A stretch of 64,000 nucleotides of DNA from Crithidia fasciculata (lineage: Eukaryota; Euglenozoa; Kinetoplastea; Trypanosomatida; Trypanosomatidae). The stretch spans positions 248,001 to 312,000 of the forward strand of contig CM003428.1 in assembly GCA_000331325.2 (NCBI GenBank). The letters run 5' to 3'. Shown here in pieces: positions 1-9,776 of the stretch. A program made the translations under genes and the position numbers. Position 1 is the stretch's first letter; the number at the start of each line of letters is the position of its first letter. The notes under the pieces are model-generated. The model had not been told where the DNA came from. It was given only the letters and a program-made list of their open reading frames with translations, and ran no database searches.

Positions 1-1
1 C

Positions 2-3000
2 GCCCAGCGCAACATCTTCCGGCTGCTCGTGCGGGCACTCGAGTTCGACCCGGTGGCCGACGACGCCGCGGCCATCCTGTACGCCGTAGTGGACGAAACG
101 ATCGAGTCGCCGGCCGACTACGCCAGCACGCGTGTGGAGGCGCTAGAGGACCACGGCATGCCCAACTATCTCCTCTTCTTTCTTCTGCGCCAGCTGCGGC
201 CCAAGGCGGGCGAGCGGATGGCGGCGTTGGTGCTGCACATTCTTCAGCGTGCACCGGATCTGATCCGGCCCTACTTCACCCGTATCTCGGGGCACCTGGC
301 GGAGGAGGGCAGCACACACGGCGTGGCGCCAACGACGGCGCGAGTGGCCGTGGTGAACCTCATGACGCGCGCCTTCCTCTGCCCGGTGCCTTACCACCTC
401 GCCGCCGTCCAGGCGCGCCTCGAGGCCGTCGCGGCGAAGACGTCCACCTTCTACACCATGTCGCCCCGCGACGTGGCGGATGAAATTTGTCCTGCGTGGG
501 TGTCCGAGTACGTCCACAGCCTCATCAACGGCTCCACCAACCTCCTCCTGCTGGCGCTGGCGATGCAGCTGACGCAGGCGGCCCTCATGCGGGCACGACG
601 GGTGCTGCCCCTCGTGCAGCTAGCCCAGCGCGCGGCGGAGCGGCGGAAGGCGGCGGCGGGAGGGTCGGGCCACCACGGCGGCGAACACACGTCGTCGGCC
701 ACGCTGCCCGCCTTCAACTCGGCCGATCTTGCCGCGTTGCGTGGCAACGACGCTGCGGACACGGAGGCCTGGGACACCTTCGATGCGCAGGTGCGCCACC
801 ACCTGCAGGCTGCCATCCCCAGCCGCGAGGAGTTCTGGCACCGCATGACGCAGCAGCTGCACCGCAGCCTCACCTCCACCCTCACGGTCACAGCAGCACC
901 GGCCAACGACGCGAGCCTCACCAAGGTGCACGTCGTGACGCAGCGCATGCTGCTGCTCATGAAAGGCTACGTGGACGTCTTTGATGTGCGTGTGCCGTGG
1001 CTGAGCGCAGTGCCGACCTTTCTCCCAGACTTCCGCCGCACGGCGGCAGGGTTGGATGGCACGGCGGCGGCAAATGGCAAGCGGCAGTTGATAGCGGCGA
1101 CCGGGACGCAGACGCCGCACCCCATCACTGCGGCTCTGCAGCAGCACAACGACATTTTACAACCCTGGCCCGCCCCTAGTGTGGCGCTGCTCTGTCAACT
1201 CCTCGTCGCAAGCCATCAGCGCCGCGTGCCGATGGTGAAGCTGCACCACGTAACCATGTCACAGGCGCAGGGTATCGGCGAGTGGCCGCTGCTGCTGAGC
1301 GTGTTGCTGTGGGCTACGCACCGCAGCAAGCGTCACAGCGGCAGCAGCTCGGATGACGATGCGGCGGACAACGTGGCGATGGGGTGGGCGACGCAGCTGC
1401 TGCTCTGGACGGTGCACAGCGTCACGATTCACTCGACCTGCACCCTAGCCGAGGCGCGTGTGTGGCTGACAGCCCTCACGCCCAACACCGTCCCCGTCTT
1501 TTTGCACGTCCTGAATCACCTCCTCATGCGCAGTCTCTCCAAGGCTGCTGATCGTGTCACGCAGGAGCTGCGCGAGGCGAGCTGCGGTGTGCTTGTGGCG
1601 GCCGCCGAGCACTTCATTGAGCGCACGCAGGAGAAGCAGCAGCAGAAGAGCGAGGCGGCAGCGGTGGCGACGGCGGCGACTCCTGCTGGTGGTGGCAGTG
1701 GTGCGCGTGGCGGCCGCGGCGGGCGAGTGCCGTCGAAGAAAGGCGGCAGCGCAGCAGCAGCAGCAGAAGACGGCGAAGTCAGCGCTGGGACGAACCTCTG
1801 GGGCACGCACCTGCTGGCCGCATTGCCAGAGTTTGAGTTGGTGGTGCAGCGTGTCCGGCAAGCCTGGCCCGCGCGTGAGGCCGTACTCCGCGCTGCAGAC
1901 GCTTCTCTCCGGCAGGAGGCAATGTCGCACACCGTGACGCAGCAGCAGTGCATCGACGTGCTCGTTCTTGCGAGCCGGCTGCGCGGCATCGTCAGCACCA
2001 AAGGGCAGGCAGCCTTGTCGGCGGTGCAGCAGCTGCGCAGCTTTGCCCTCACCCTGCAGAGCCCTGTGCTACCGTCGCCGGAGGAGGAGACCGAAATGAC
2101 GGTGCTCGCGCGGCTGCACCACATGCACGCAACAAGCAGCGACGAGACGCAAAACGACGAGCTGCGCTCCATCGCGGCGGCGCTTGGTGTCTCCCTCACC
2201 TCCGAATCTGTTCCTGCCACTGCCCCTTCGTGGTACACCATGCGCTCCGTCTGCTGGCACGTGGCGGGTCGTTTGCTCGCCGCACTGCGCACAGACACGG
2301 CAGTGTCAAGCTCCCTCTTGCGCGTCGCTCTTGACCTGCTCCGTGCTGCGCTGGCACACCGCTCCGAGGTGGAGGCGGTCCTCGCAGCTTCGAACCCGCG
2401 GGAAGGGTCAGCTGCTGGTCTGCTCGTGCTCCTCTTCGCCTGCGTGCGCGTGCTTCTGAGCTCGGTTGCCGCGCTCACCACGGCAGACACTCTCTCGCAA
2501 GCGGAGGCCGATGCTCTCGGTGCCGTGTGCCTCGTCAGCTACACAGGTGGGCTGAGCGTGCAGGACCGCCTGTGCTACGCCGTGTGCCTGGCATTGCACT
2601 ACCTCATCGAGGGCACCGAAGCCACCAGCGGCGCAGCAGCACCGCCCGCAACGGATGAGGTTGAGGACGAGCAGAAGCCCGCAGCGCAGCAGAGCAACCC
2701 ACGTCGCACGCCGCAACGTCGGCCACACGCCGCACAGCACTACAGCAGCAGCGGCAGTCGCCATCTTGGCTGTGGCGGCGCGGACGATCATCACCAGCCC
2801 GCGCACTACCTCTTCCGCGGGGCCGCAGCACCGCGTGCGCTCGTGCAGCGCCGTTTTCTTGTTGCTGGTCACACCGCCACCGCCCTCCGCACCGGTGAGG
2901 TTGAGATGCTTGCCTGGCACCTCGACACGCTGACCGATGCAGATGTTCGGGAGGGTGCCCTCCGTGTCTCGTCGCGGCTGCACAACGCTCTTGTCCGCGC

Positions 3001-4441
3001 CGACAGTGTCAGTGACGCTGCAGAGGGTCTTTTCTGCGCTGTATACCCGGAGCTCGACCACGTGGCGGACGTCTCGGTGGTGAACCTGGAGCATCTGACC
3101 TCGGCTGATGTGCTGGACCTGCGCTACGTTCTTCCCTTGATGCATCGCGTCGCCGCCCTCCCTCCCGCCTATCTCGACCACATCCCGACGGGCCGTGCCA
3201 TTCCCCTCTTGCTCAAGGGACTCACCGCGGTCGATAGCGGCCTGCGTGCGGCGGCGGCAGCGGCCCTCGCCACACTTTACGTTCCCAAGGGTGCGCTTCG
3301 CATTGTCGTTGGCGTGGCGCGGCTGAAGCTGTGTCAGCTCATGCAGCAGCAGCAGCAGCAGCAGGTGAGTGACCTCGCTGCTACCGCTGCTCTGCCTCGC
3401 CTGCCGAGCCCGCTTGCCGCCTTCCTCATCACGGCTGTCGGCCCCCTCAGCCGCTACGAGGATCCTCTGCACAGCCATCTCCTCCACTTCCTGCTGCACA
3501 TTGAGTCGGCCCTCAACACGCCGGTGCCCTTTGCCAAGTGGATGAGCGCACCGCCATTAACGGCGATCAGCGTGCCACTGATGATGGAGAAGCAGGAGGC
3601 GCTGCAGCAACGCACACACAAGCTAGGCAGCAGCAGCAGCAGCAGCAATGGCGGGAGTGGCGATGGCGGCATCACCCAGGCGTCGGTGGCGGACGTTGCG
3701 CAGGAGCTGCGACGGAGCGCGCCACCGCAGCTGCCTTTCGTTCATCGCATTCTGCGCCACGCCTGCGAGGTGCCCGAGGACGCGGTGGCGTTGCTGGAGT
3801 CGAACAGCCTTGATGGACTGATGCTGCTCTGCGACCTGCTCACCGCCTCTGATGCCCAGCGTGGGAACTACGTGCGTCTCGTGCTAGACCTGTGCACCCG
3901 CTCGGCCGCCGTGACCCGTCTTCTCGCCCAGCGCGGCAACGCGTTGGTGTGGACGGTGGGCCTGCTGTGGGAGCTGTGCAAGGAGTACGGCGCCGACAGC
4001 CCGTACCCCTACAGCGGCCTCACCTTCACGAATGCCCTGCAGCTGCTGCGAGTGTTGTGCGCTGCTGTGCTCGGCACTGCGACGGCGATCACGTCTCACG
4101 TGGCTGCCGTGTTGCTGAGTCGTTCCTCGGTGGCGCAGCTGCGGGAGAACGTGCGTCAGCTGCGGGCGTGTGTTGTCGCCGCGCAGGTGACGGCGCGAGA
4201 CGTGCTCGATGCCTTCGATGCCGTGGCAGCGATGTGCGACGGCGTGGCGCAGACGTGCACAGCAGCAGCAGCAGAGGAAGAAGCAGCAGTGGCGGATATG
4301 GGGATGGCGCACGCGGTAAAGAAAGAGGAGACGGCGACGGTGGCTGGTGCGCAGGAGAAGCGCAAGCGAGCTAAGACGCGTGCTGCTGCCGAGGATGTGG
4401 AGAAGTCCACCAAACGCGTGAAAGTGGAGGCGGTGGAGTGA
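2..4441 (+). CDS. URB1/Npa1-like 60S ribosome biogenesis protein (5' end outside window)
   Basis: The frame is open to the left edge, so the N terminus is missing; 1,479 codons are visible. Seen: helical, leucine-rich repeats over the first ~180 visible residues that match the pattern of the URB1/Npa1 N-terminal domain, including a block reading HILQRAPDLIRPYF and, further on, a helical stretch ending in a run of leucines near 540-560. URB1/Npa1 is a nucleolar scaffold of early 60S pre-ribosomes, so a nucleolar role is inferred. The middle and C-terminal parts carry Ala, Ser and Gln runs encoded by CAG-type repeats (1751-1765, 3344-3364, 3629-3646, 4262-4273). The last ~45 residues are Lys/Arg-rich with KRKRAK and KRVKVE, which look like nuclear localisation signals. 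The family call rests on the N-terminal pattern only; another HEAT-like nuclear protein is possible. Confidence 0.62.
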   Translation, partial: AQRNIFRLLVRALEFDPVADDAAAILYAVVDETIESPADYASTRVEALEDHGMPNYLLFFLLRQLRPKAGERMAALVLHILQRAPDLIRPYFTRISGHLAEEGSTHGVAPTTARVAVVNLMTRAFLCPVPYHLAAVQARLEAVAAKTSTFYTMSPRDVADEICPAWVSEYVHSLINGSTNLLLLALAMQLTQAALMRARRVLPLVQLAQRAAERRKAAAGGSGHHGGEHTSSATLPAFNSADLAALRGNDAADTEAWDTFDAQVRHHLQAAIPSREEFWHRMTQQLHRSLTSTLTVTAAPANDASLTKVHVVTQRMLLLMKGYVDVFDVRVPWLSAVPTFLPDFRRTAAGLDGTAAANGKRQLIAATGTQTPHPITAALQQHNDILQPWPAPSVALLCQLLVASHQRRVPMVKLHHVTMSQAQGIGEWPLLLSVLLWATHRSKRHSGSSSDDDAADNVAMGWATQLLLWTVHSVTIHSTCTLAEARVWLTALTPNTVPVFLHVLNHLLMRSLSKAADRVTQELREASCGVLVAAAEHFIERTQEKQQQKSEAAAVATAATPAGGGSGARGGRGGRVPSKKGGSAAAAAEDGEVSAGTNLWGTHLLAALPEFELVVQRVRQAWPAREAVLRAADASLRQEAMSHTVTQQQCIDVLVLASRLRGIVSTKGQAALSAVQQLRSFALTLQSPVLPSPEEETEMTVLARLHHMHATSSDETQNDELRSIAAALGVSLTSESVPATAPSWYTMRSVCWHVAGRLLAALRTDTAVSSSLLRVALDLLRAALAHRSEVEAVLAASNPREGSAAGLLVLLFACVRVLLSSVAALTTADTLSQAEADALGAVCLVSYTGGLSVQDRLCYAVCLALHYLIEGTEATSGAAAPPATDEVEDEQKPAAQQSNPRRTPQRRPHAAQHYSSSGSRHLGCGGADDHHQPAHYLFRGAAAPRALVQRRFLVAGHTATALRTGEVEMLAWHLDTLTDADVREGALRVSSRLHNALVRADSVSDAAEGLFCAVYPELDHVADVSVVNLEHLTSADVLDLRYVLPLMHRVAALPPAYLDHIPTGRAIPLLLKGLTAVDSGLRAAAAAALATLYVPKGALRIVVGVARLKLCQLMQQQQQQQVSDLAATAALPRLPSPLAAFLITAVGPLSRYEDPLHSHLLHFLLHIESALNTPVPFAKWMSAPPLTAISVPLMMEKQEALQQRTHKLGSSSSSSNGGSGDGGITQASVADVAQELRRSAPPQLPFVHRILRHACEVPEDAVALLESNSLDGLMLLCDLLTASDAQRGNYVRLVLDLCTRSAAVTRLLAQRGNALVWTVGLLWELCKEYGADSPYPYSGLTFTNALQLLRVLCAAVLGTATAITSHVAAVLLSRSSVAQLRENVRQLRACVVAAQVTARDVLDAFDAVAAMCDGVAQTCTAAAAEEEAAVADMGMAHAVKKEETATVAGAQEKRKRAKTRAAAEDVEKSTKRVKVEAVE

Positions 4442-5730
4442 GTTTAGGGGAGAAGTCTGCTTGTGGCTTGCTACTCTTGGCGACTCCCAACTGTTGTGTG
4501 TGTGTGTGTTTTTTTTTTGTCCGATTATTTCACCGTTTAATGTGATAAACAGATCTATGATTTTTTTTCTTTCTTTAAACGCGCGTGGTGAAGGCGGCTG
4601 ATTTGGTTAATCGTTGTTAAGAACGCACCTAATACGATCCGAAAGCACAGCAAACGAGTATACATTAGAAAAAAAAAAGGACAAGTGACCGCGGTGTTGA
4701 TGATTGAAAAGGTGGAGAAAGAGCACTGGAGTTTTCTCTTCCCTCTTTTTCTTTGATCGCTCCTCTTTCATGTTCCGTGTGTCTACTCTGTTTAACGCCT
4801 CATTGAGGTCTTTCTGTGAAACGAATGGGTTGGCCGACTTCTCAGATAGTGGCCTCTACGCATCTCGTCCTACACCGTCTAGACGAGAAAGAAAGAAAAG
4901 GGCACCGCTTTTTAGCGCAACGTGCGAGCTCGCCTCTCCCACTTCAGAGGTGTAACGTCTAGCTCCACACCTCAAATGAGATATCCGCCGTTTCTCTACG
5001 TTCATTACTTTTTTTTTCCTCTGCCTGCGTCTTCGCTTTATGCATATTCTTAAGCGCTAAAACGGAACTTTCTTTGTAAAACTGCAGTGCCACCGCCGGT
5101 GGTCGCAGCGCAGAAAAGAGCAAAAAAAAAAAAAATAGTTGCGTACCAGATGAGAGACGACCCGAAATTTGCGCGATCTATATCGCACCTCTGCTTCTCA
5201 CCACTCATTAATATTTGCGCACACCAAAGCCGCGACTGCTGAAGCTGAAGACGGCCGTCGACATCAACCTCGCGTTGCGATCTATTTAATTTAACGAAGT
5301 CCGTAATACCACTTGTTGCCTGTTGCTGTCTGCTCCTCTCATGCGTCTTCGTCCTTTGCACGTCAATCACCTGCCCCACTTCCCTTTCACACGACAGCGA
5401 TTCTCCTTCTCCCTTTAACACGATAGAAAATAATACAGCAAAGGCACGGGAACAAACGCACACACATACACACAAACACGCATAGAGCTGCATAACCGCC
5501 CTCCCCATACATTCTGTCTGTCACTGACAAACTTGCACACCTCCTTCATCAAGCACCCATGCTCTCCTACCCGTTCTCCTCTTTCTTCCTACACCCATAC
5601 ATTACCCCACAAACACACACACACACACAAAAACGAAGTAAGTGAACAGAAGGTGGTGACAGCGCGCGTTATTTCTTTCTCTCTCTCTTTCTGCACCACC
5701 GTCCCTCCCTTCTTTGCTTTGCTGCTCCAC
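4442..5730. other. Intergenic spacer, 3' UTR/5' UTR
   Basis: No coding region is credible here; open frames are short and rich in Phe, Ser and Leu from T-rich DNA. It holds a short GT run near 4496-4510, several T8-T10 runs, a CA run at 5613-5629 and pyrimidine-rich DNA at 5540-5590. An AG at 5637-5638 is a possible trans-splice acceptor for the next gene. Confidence 0.6.
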
Positions 5731-8700
5731 ATGAACTGCAACTGCGACCTGCCCGCGCGCTACCTGATCAGTCGCGATGGCAAGCCCTGCTTCACCTGCG
5801 GTGTCGGCCGCTGCCGCTTTTACGCACTGGCGCCGGTGCAGTGTGACGGCTACACCCGCGTCACTCTCGGTGCTCCGGGCAGCCCGCCAGCTGACGTCGG
5901 CGTCGTGCTCCGCTTTGAAGCTTTAGTGCACCCAGACGGCGGCGCAGAGGCGTGCTTCATGGTCAAGGTGCAGGGCGACGCACAGAGGTGGGATGCACTG
6001 CGCACCGCCGTGCTGCAGGACCCCCAATTCGAAGGGATGTGGTACACCACCGCCAAAGCCTTTCTCTACCCCATGACCCAGTACGCACGTCTCGTGCACG
6101 CAATCAAGGCACGCTCTCTGCCCAACACGCAGCTGGAGGAGATACCGAGTTTCTACTTCCGCTGCGTGGAGCGGCTGCGCCAGGTGCGCCAGCGGTACGA
6201 CGAGGATGTGGCAGCAGGCCGAGCGCGTCGCCCCGACCCTGACGACTGCGTCTTCCGCCAACTGAAGCCTTTCCAGCGTGACGGTGTGCGCTTCGTCATC
6301 TCACACGACGGCCGTGCGATGATCGCGGACGATATGGGCCTTGGCAAGACGGTGCAGGCCATTGCCGTGGCCCACCACTACCGCGACGAGTGGCCCGTCC
6401 TTGTTGTCTGCCCCATGTCGCTGCTGGAGAACTGGGCGAAGGAGTTTAGCCGCTTCTGTGGCATCCCTTACACTCGCATTGCTATTTTGCAGGGTACCAA
6501 GGCAACGGCGACGAGTTTGCAGGACGTCGTCATCGTCTCCTACAACTCCCTGAAATGTGTCGAGCAGGCCCGCTTCAACGTGGTGATCCTCGACGAGTCG
6601 CACTACATCAAGGCGGGTGCGGCGAAGCGGGCACAGCTGTCCCTGAAGATATGCCGCGACAGCCACCGGGTCTTGCTGCTCTCCGGTACACCCGCCATGT
6701 CGCGGCCCATCGAGCTCTACGCGCAGCTGCAGGCGATACAGCCGAACATCGTGCCGAGCCGCACCCACTTCAGTGCCCGCTACTGCAACTCCTTCGTCAG
6801 CCGCTTCGGCATCGACGTGACGGGCCACTCGCACACCGACGAGCTGCACAGTCTGCTGCGTCACTACGTGATTCGGCGCACCAAGAAGGAGCTGGGCAAC
6901 GAGCTGCCTTCCAAGTCGCGGCAGCTCCTCTACGTCTACATCACGGACCGCGAGAAGAAGGCGCTGGAGAAGCAAATCGTGGCGTTGCGGCGCAGTCTCT
7001 CCTCCTCCTCCTCCTCCTCATCTCTCGCCTCCTCAGCAGGCAACATGACCGCCAGCACCGACCTTGCCGCCCGCGCTCCAAACGCCTTCGAGATGAAGAT
7101 GGCGACGGCACGTGCCAAGGTGCCCGCCGTGCAGGACTACGTGGGCAGCATCGTGGAGCAGCATCTCGACTCGGGGGAGAAGGTCATCCTTTTCGCCCAC
7201 CACCAGTGCATGATGGAGGCCCTTAAAGCCGCCGTGGAGGCCGTGCGGCCGCGGCAGCCGATCGACTACATCTACATCTCGGGTGACACGCCGGCAGCGC
7301 AGCGGGAGCCGGCAGCGGAGCACTTCCGCACCGAGCCGACGTGCACCGTTGCGATTCTCTCGATGCAGTCGAGTGGGACCGGCCACAACTTCACCTGCGC
7401 CTCCACCGTCGTCTTCACCGAGCTCGACTGGAACCCGAGCACGCACCTCCAGTGTGAGGACCGCGTGCACCGCATCGGGCAGTCGCAGGCGTGCCACATC
7501 AAGTACCTGCTCGCGGAGGGCACGTCGGACAGCGTCATTTGGCCCCTGCTGCAGGCGAAGCTCACCGTGACGACGGCCATGTTCGACAGCAGCGGCACGG
7601 CAGCGGATGTGCGCTTGCATGATGGTGCGGATGCGCAGAACGTGGCGCGCCGCGACGTGGCTCCTGCTGGGGTCCTCACCGCTGCCTCCACCCCGCCCGC
7701 CTCCCAGCAGAGCACGCTGGACCGTTTTCTTTCTCCGTCGCACGCGTCGCAGTTGTCGAACCAAACTCCCCGTCCGAGCACCCACTCTCAGCCGCTGCAG
7801 CAGCGGCAGTCTGTGATGTTTCAGGGAGAGAGGGATAACATGGAGTCGCCGGGGCAGATGCCGCTGCTGACACCCACCGACCCGTCGCAGCGCCTCGCTG
7901 ACTCGCTTTTAGGGACACCGCTCTCCTTGATGCGGGAGAGCAGTGCGAATGCACCAGCAGCAGACGGGGAAGAGACGAAGCACGGCGCCGTGGCTGCGCG
8001 TGCGGTGGCTGAGGCACCTCGACTGGTCGTCTCCTTCTCGGAGATGGGCAGCGTCGTTGCCGATGCACCGGCACGGCCGCAGCGGCACAGCGGCACTGGG
8101 CTCATGGCGTCTGCTGGGGCTGCTGGTAGTGGCGCGGCATCGCGTCGTGGAGCCGCCGCCTCTGCAGTCCCTGGTAGTAGTAGTGGTAATAGTGGTCGTG
8201 CAGGCAGCGATGCCACTTCCGCTGCAGCCGCGCCGGTGCCGCCAGCCACTTCTGTGCTCGACTTGATGCGTCAGACGACCAACAAGCCAAACGCACCTGC
8301 CTCGACGCCTGCGAGGGTGGAGGTGGTGGACCTCACGAATGAAGAGAGGGGAGGCCGCAGCGGTCTCGTCACTATCCCGGCGCTGCCGATGGCACAACCA
8401 GTCGTGCAGTCTCCCTCAGCGACGTTGCCCCTCACCGTTTCTTGCGTGCCGGCGGCAGTATGCGGTACAGCACCACCGCCAGCAGCACCACGGCGCACGG
8501 TCTTCACCTTCTCCCCCTCCTCAAGCAGCAGCACCACAACAACCACCAACACTGCAACCACAACAGCCACCCCCAGCGTGTCAGCGCCACCTACGCCTGT
8601 CGCTGCGTCGCCGCAAGCAGCTGCGATGCCACCGCAGGCCACCACACCTGCTCTTCGTGAGTCGCACACATCAGCTCCGCATGCTGTTGGTGCGGTACGT

Positions 8701-9090
8701 GTTTCTCTGCGGCCTACCCTGCACTTTAAGCGGCCCCGCAGTGATGCTGAGCTGAGCGGCAGCCACGACAGCCACGCAGAAGTGGCTCAGAGCTTCTCAC
8801 CGGGGCACATCAGCGCACCACCACCGCTGGTGCATCCACCCGCAATGCCAACGCCTGCAGGGGCCTTCGCAGCGTCAGCAGAGGTGTCGGTGGCGCCGCT
8901 GTGGTCACCACATCCCCACCGCACCGCCCCCACGCCGTCTCCCACGTTCCCGGCGTTGCTGGGTGCCGGCGGTGTTGCTCCTACTGTGGTGCCGACTGCT
9001 GGCGGGAGTGCCGCAGCGCCGCGACGGACACTTTTCAAGCTGGTCAGCAACACGCCAACGCAGCAGCCGCGCGGTAAAGACAGCACGTGA
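5731..9090 (+). CDS. SMARCAL1/ZRANB3-like SNF2 ATPase with N-terminal GRF-like zinc finger
   Basis: The start at 5731 is chosen because the frame upstream encodes UTR-like sequence; the protein is 1,119 aa. Domains: residues 1-31 carry C3, C5, C20, C23, C28 with GKPCFTC and CRFY, resembling a GRF zinc finger. Residues ~72-127 resemble a HARP domain. Residues ~180-640 are the two-lobed SNF2 motor with DDMGLGKT (200-207), DESH (288-291), LSGTPAMSRP, and EDRVHRIGQ (576-584). The DESH box and SGTPAMSRP are typical of the SMARCAL1/ZRANB3 branch, whose members re-anneal and remodel stalled replication forks. A Ser-rich insert lies between the lobes. The last ~480 residues are low-complexity Ser/Thr/Pro/Ala and include QSTLDRFL at 660-667, close to a PCNA-interacting PIP box. 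Nuclear replication-stress function is inferred from the family. Confidence 0.82.
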   Translation: MNCNCDLPARYLISRDGKPCFTCGVGRCRFYALAPVQCDGYTRVTLGAPGSPPADVGVVLRFEALVHPDGGAEACFMVKVQGDAQRWDALRTAVLQDPQFEGMWYTTAKAFLYPMTQYARLVHAIKARSLPNTQLEEIPSFYFRCVERLRQVRQRYDEDVAAGRARRPDPDDCVFRQLKPFQRDGVRFVISHDGRAMIADDMGLGKTVQAIAVAHHYRDEWPVLVVCPMSLLENWAKEFSRFCGIPYTRIAILQGTKATATSLQDVVIVSYNSLKCVEQARFNVVILDESHYIKAGAAKRAQLSLKICRDSHRVLLLSGTPAMSRPIELYAQLQAIQPNIVPSRTHFSARYCNSFVSRFGIDVTGHSHTDELHSLLRHYVIRRTKKELGNELPSKSRQLLYVYITDREKKALEKQIVALRRSLSSSSSSSSLASSAGNMTASTDLAARAPNAFEMKMATARAKVPAVQDYVGSIVEQHLDSGEKVILFAHHQCMMEALKAAVEAVRPRQPIDYIYISGDTPAAQREPAAEHFRTEPTCTVAILSMQSSGTGHNFTCASTVVFTELDWNPSTHLQCEDRVHRIGQSQACHIKYLLAEGTSDSVIWPLLQAKLTVTTAMFDSSGTAADVRLHDGADAQNVARRDVAPAGVLTAASTPPASQQSTLDRFLSPSHASQLSNQTPRPSTHSQPLQQRQSVMFQGERDNMESPGQMPLLTPTDPSQRLADSLLGTPLSLMRESSANAPAADGEETKHGAVAARAVAEAPRLVVSFSEMGSVVADAPARPQRHSGTGLMASAGAAGSGAASRRGAAASAVPGSSSGNSGRAGSDATSAAAAPVPPATSVLDLMRQTTNKPNAPASTPARVEVVDLTNEERGGRSGLVTIPALPMAQPVVQSPSATLPLTVSCVPAAVCGTAPPPAAPRRTVFTFSPSSSSSTTTTTNTATTTATPSVSAPPTPVAASPQAAAMPPQATTPALRESHTSAPHAVGAVRVSLRPTLHFKRPRSDAELSGSHDSHAEVAQSFSPGHISAPPPLVHPPAMPTPAGAFAASAEVSVAPLWSPHPHRTAPTPSPTFPALLGAGGVAPTVVPTAGGSAAAPRRTLFKLVSNTPTQQPRGKDST

Positions 9091-9776
9091 GCCTTGCAGA
9101 GAGCACGCACAGTAGTGCTTTTTTTTTTTCATTTGGACGTACCGTGCGCGTACTGCAGCGCAACGGAGAACGAAGTGCTGAGCCTTGTTATGTAGGTCTG
9201 CTTGTATGGATTGCTGGCTTCGATTCATTGAATAACGATGAAGGTGTTGCTCTTCATCTTTCATTTCCTTTTATCCGAGAAGGAGAGAGAGGTCGCTGCA
9301 GGCACACAAGCAACACTGCAAGTTATGTAGCACAAACCTTTTGCATAAGAGTAGAGGGATACGTGAAAAGTTGCTTGAGCGGCGTTGGTCGAGATAGGTC
9401 CGTGTCAGCTGCCTGGCGACATTTTCTGGTGCGCTATCGCGTGGCATCACAGTGCTTCTGTGTTGCCGGTGGCTCGCTTGATACTGTGGAATTGTTGATG
9501 TGTCTTGCCTTTGAGGAATTTGCACCAACTTGTCAAAAGAGACGTCCCTGTGCACCTCGAGAGACTCTCTTCCCCCGTCTCATAGGCAAGCACTGATTCA
9601 GTCTCTTTCTTTTTTTTTTTTGTTTACATGCATATCAAATCCTTCTCCAACTCTCATGTTTTTTTCTTTGTTTCCCACGCTCCTTTCCTTCACACCCACA
9701 CACCGCACATGTGGAGTCCCCCTTCGCAGACACCCTTAGGCACACCGACGCACACACCGGCACACAGACTTGCATA
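9091..9776. other. Intergenic spacer, 3' UTR/5' UTR
   Basis: No gene is seen. The first ~500 bases are mixed-composition likely 3' UTR. The last ~170 bases are strongly pyrimidine-rich and hold the candidate splice acceptor of the next gene. Confidence 0.6.
9601..9716 (+). promoter_or_regulatory. Pyrimidine tract and AG, candidate trans-splice acceptor
   Basis: T/C-rich DNA is followed by the AG at 9715-9716, about 60 bases before the ATG at 9777. Splicing here would remove any upstream in-frame codons and supports the chosen start of the ubiquitin hydrolase. Confidence 0.45.

Noticed and set aside
9711-9776. N-terminal extension of the ubiquitin protease
   Set aside because: It opens with GTG, not ATG, and contains the candidate splice acceptor.
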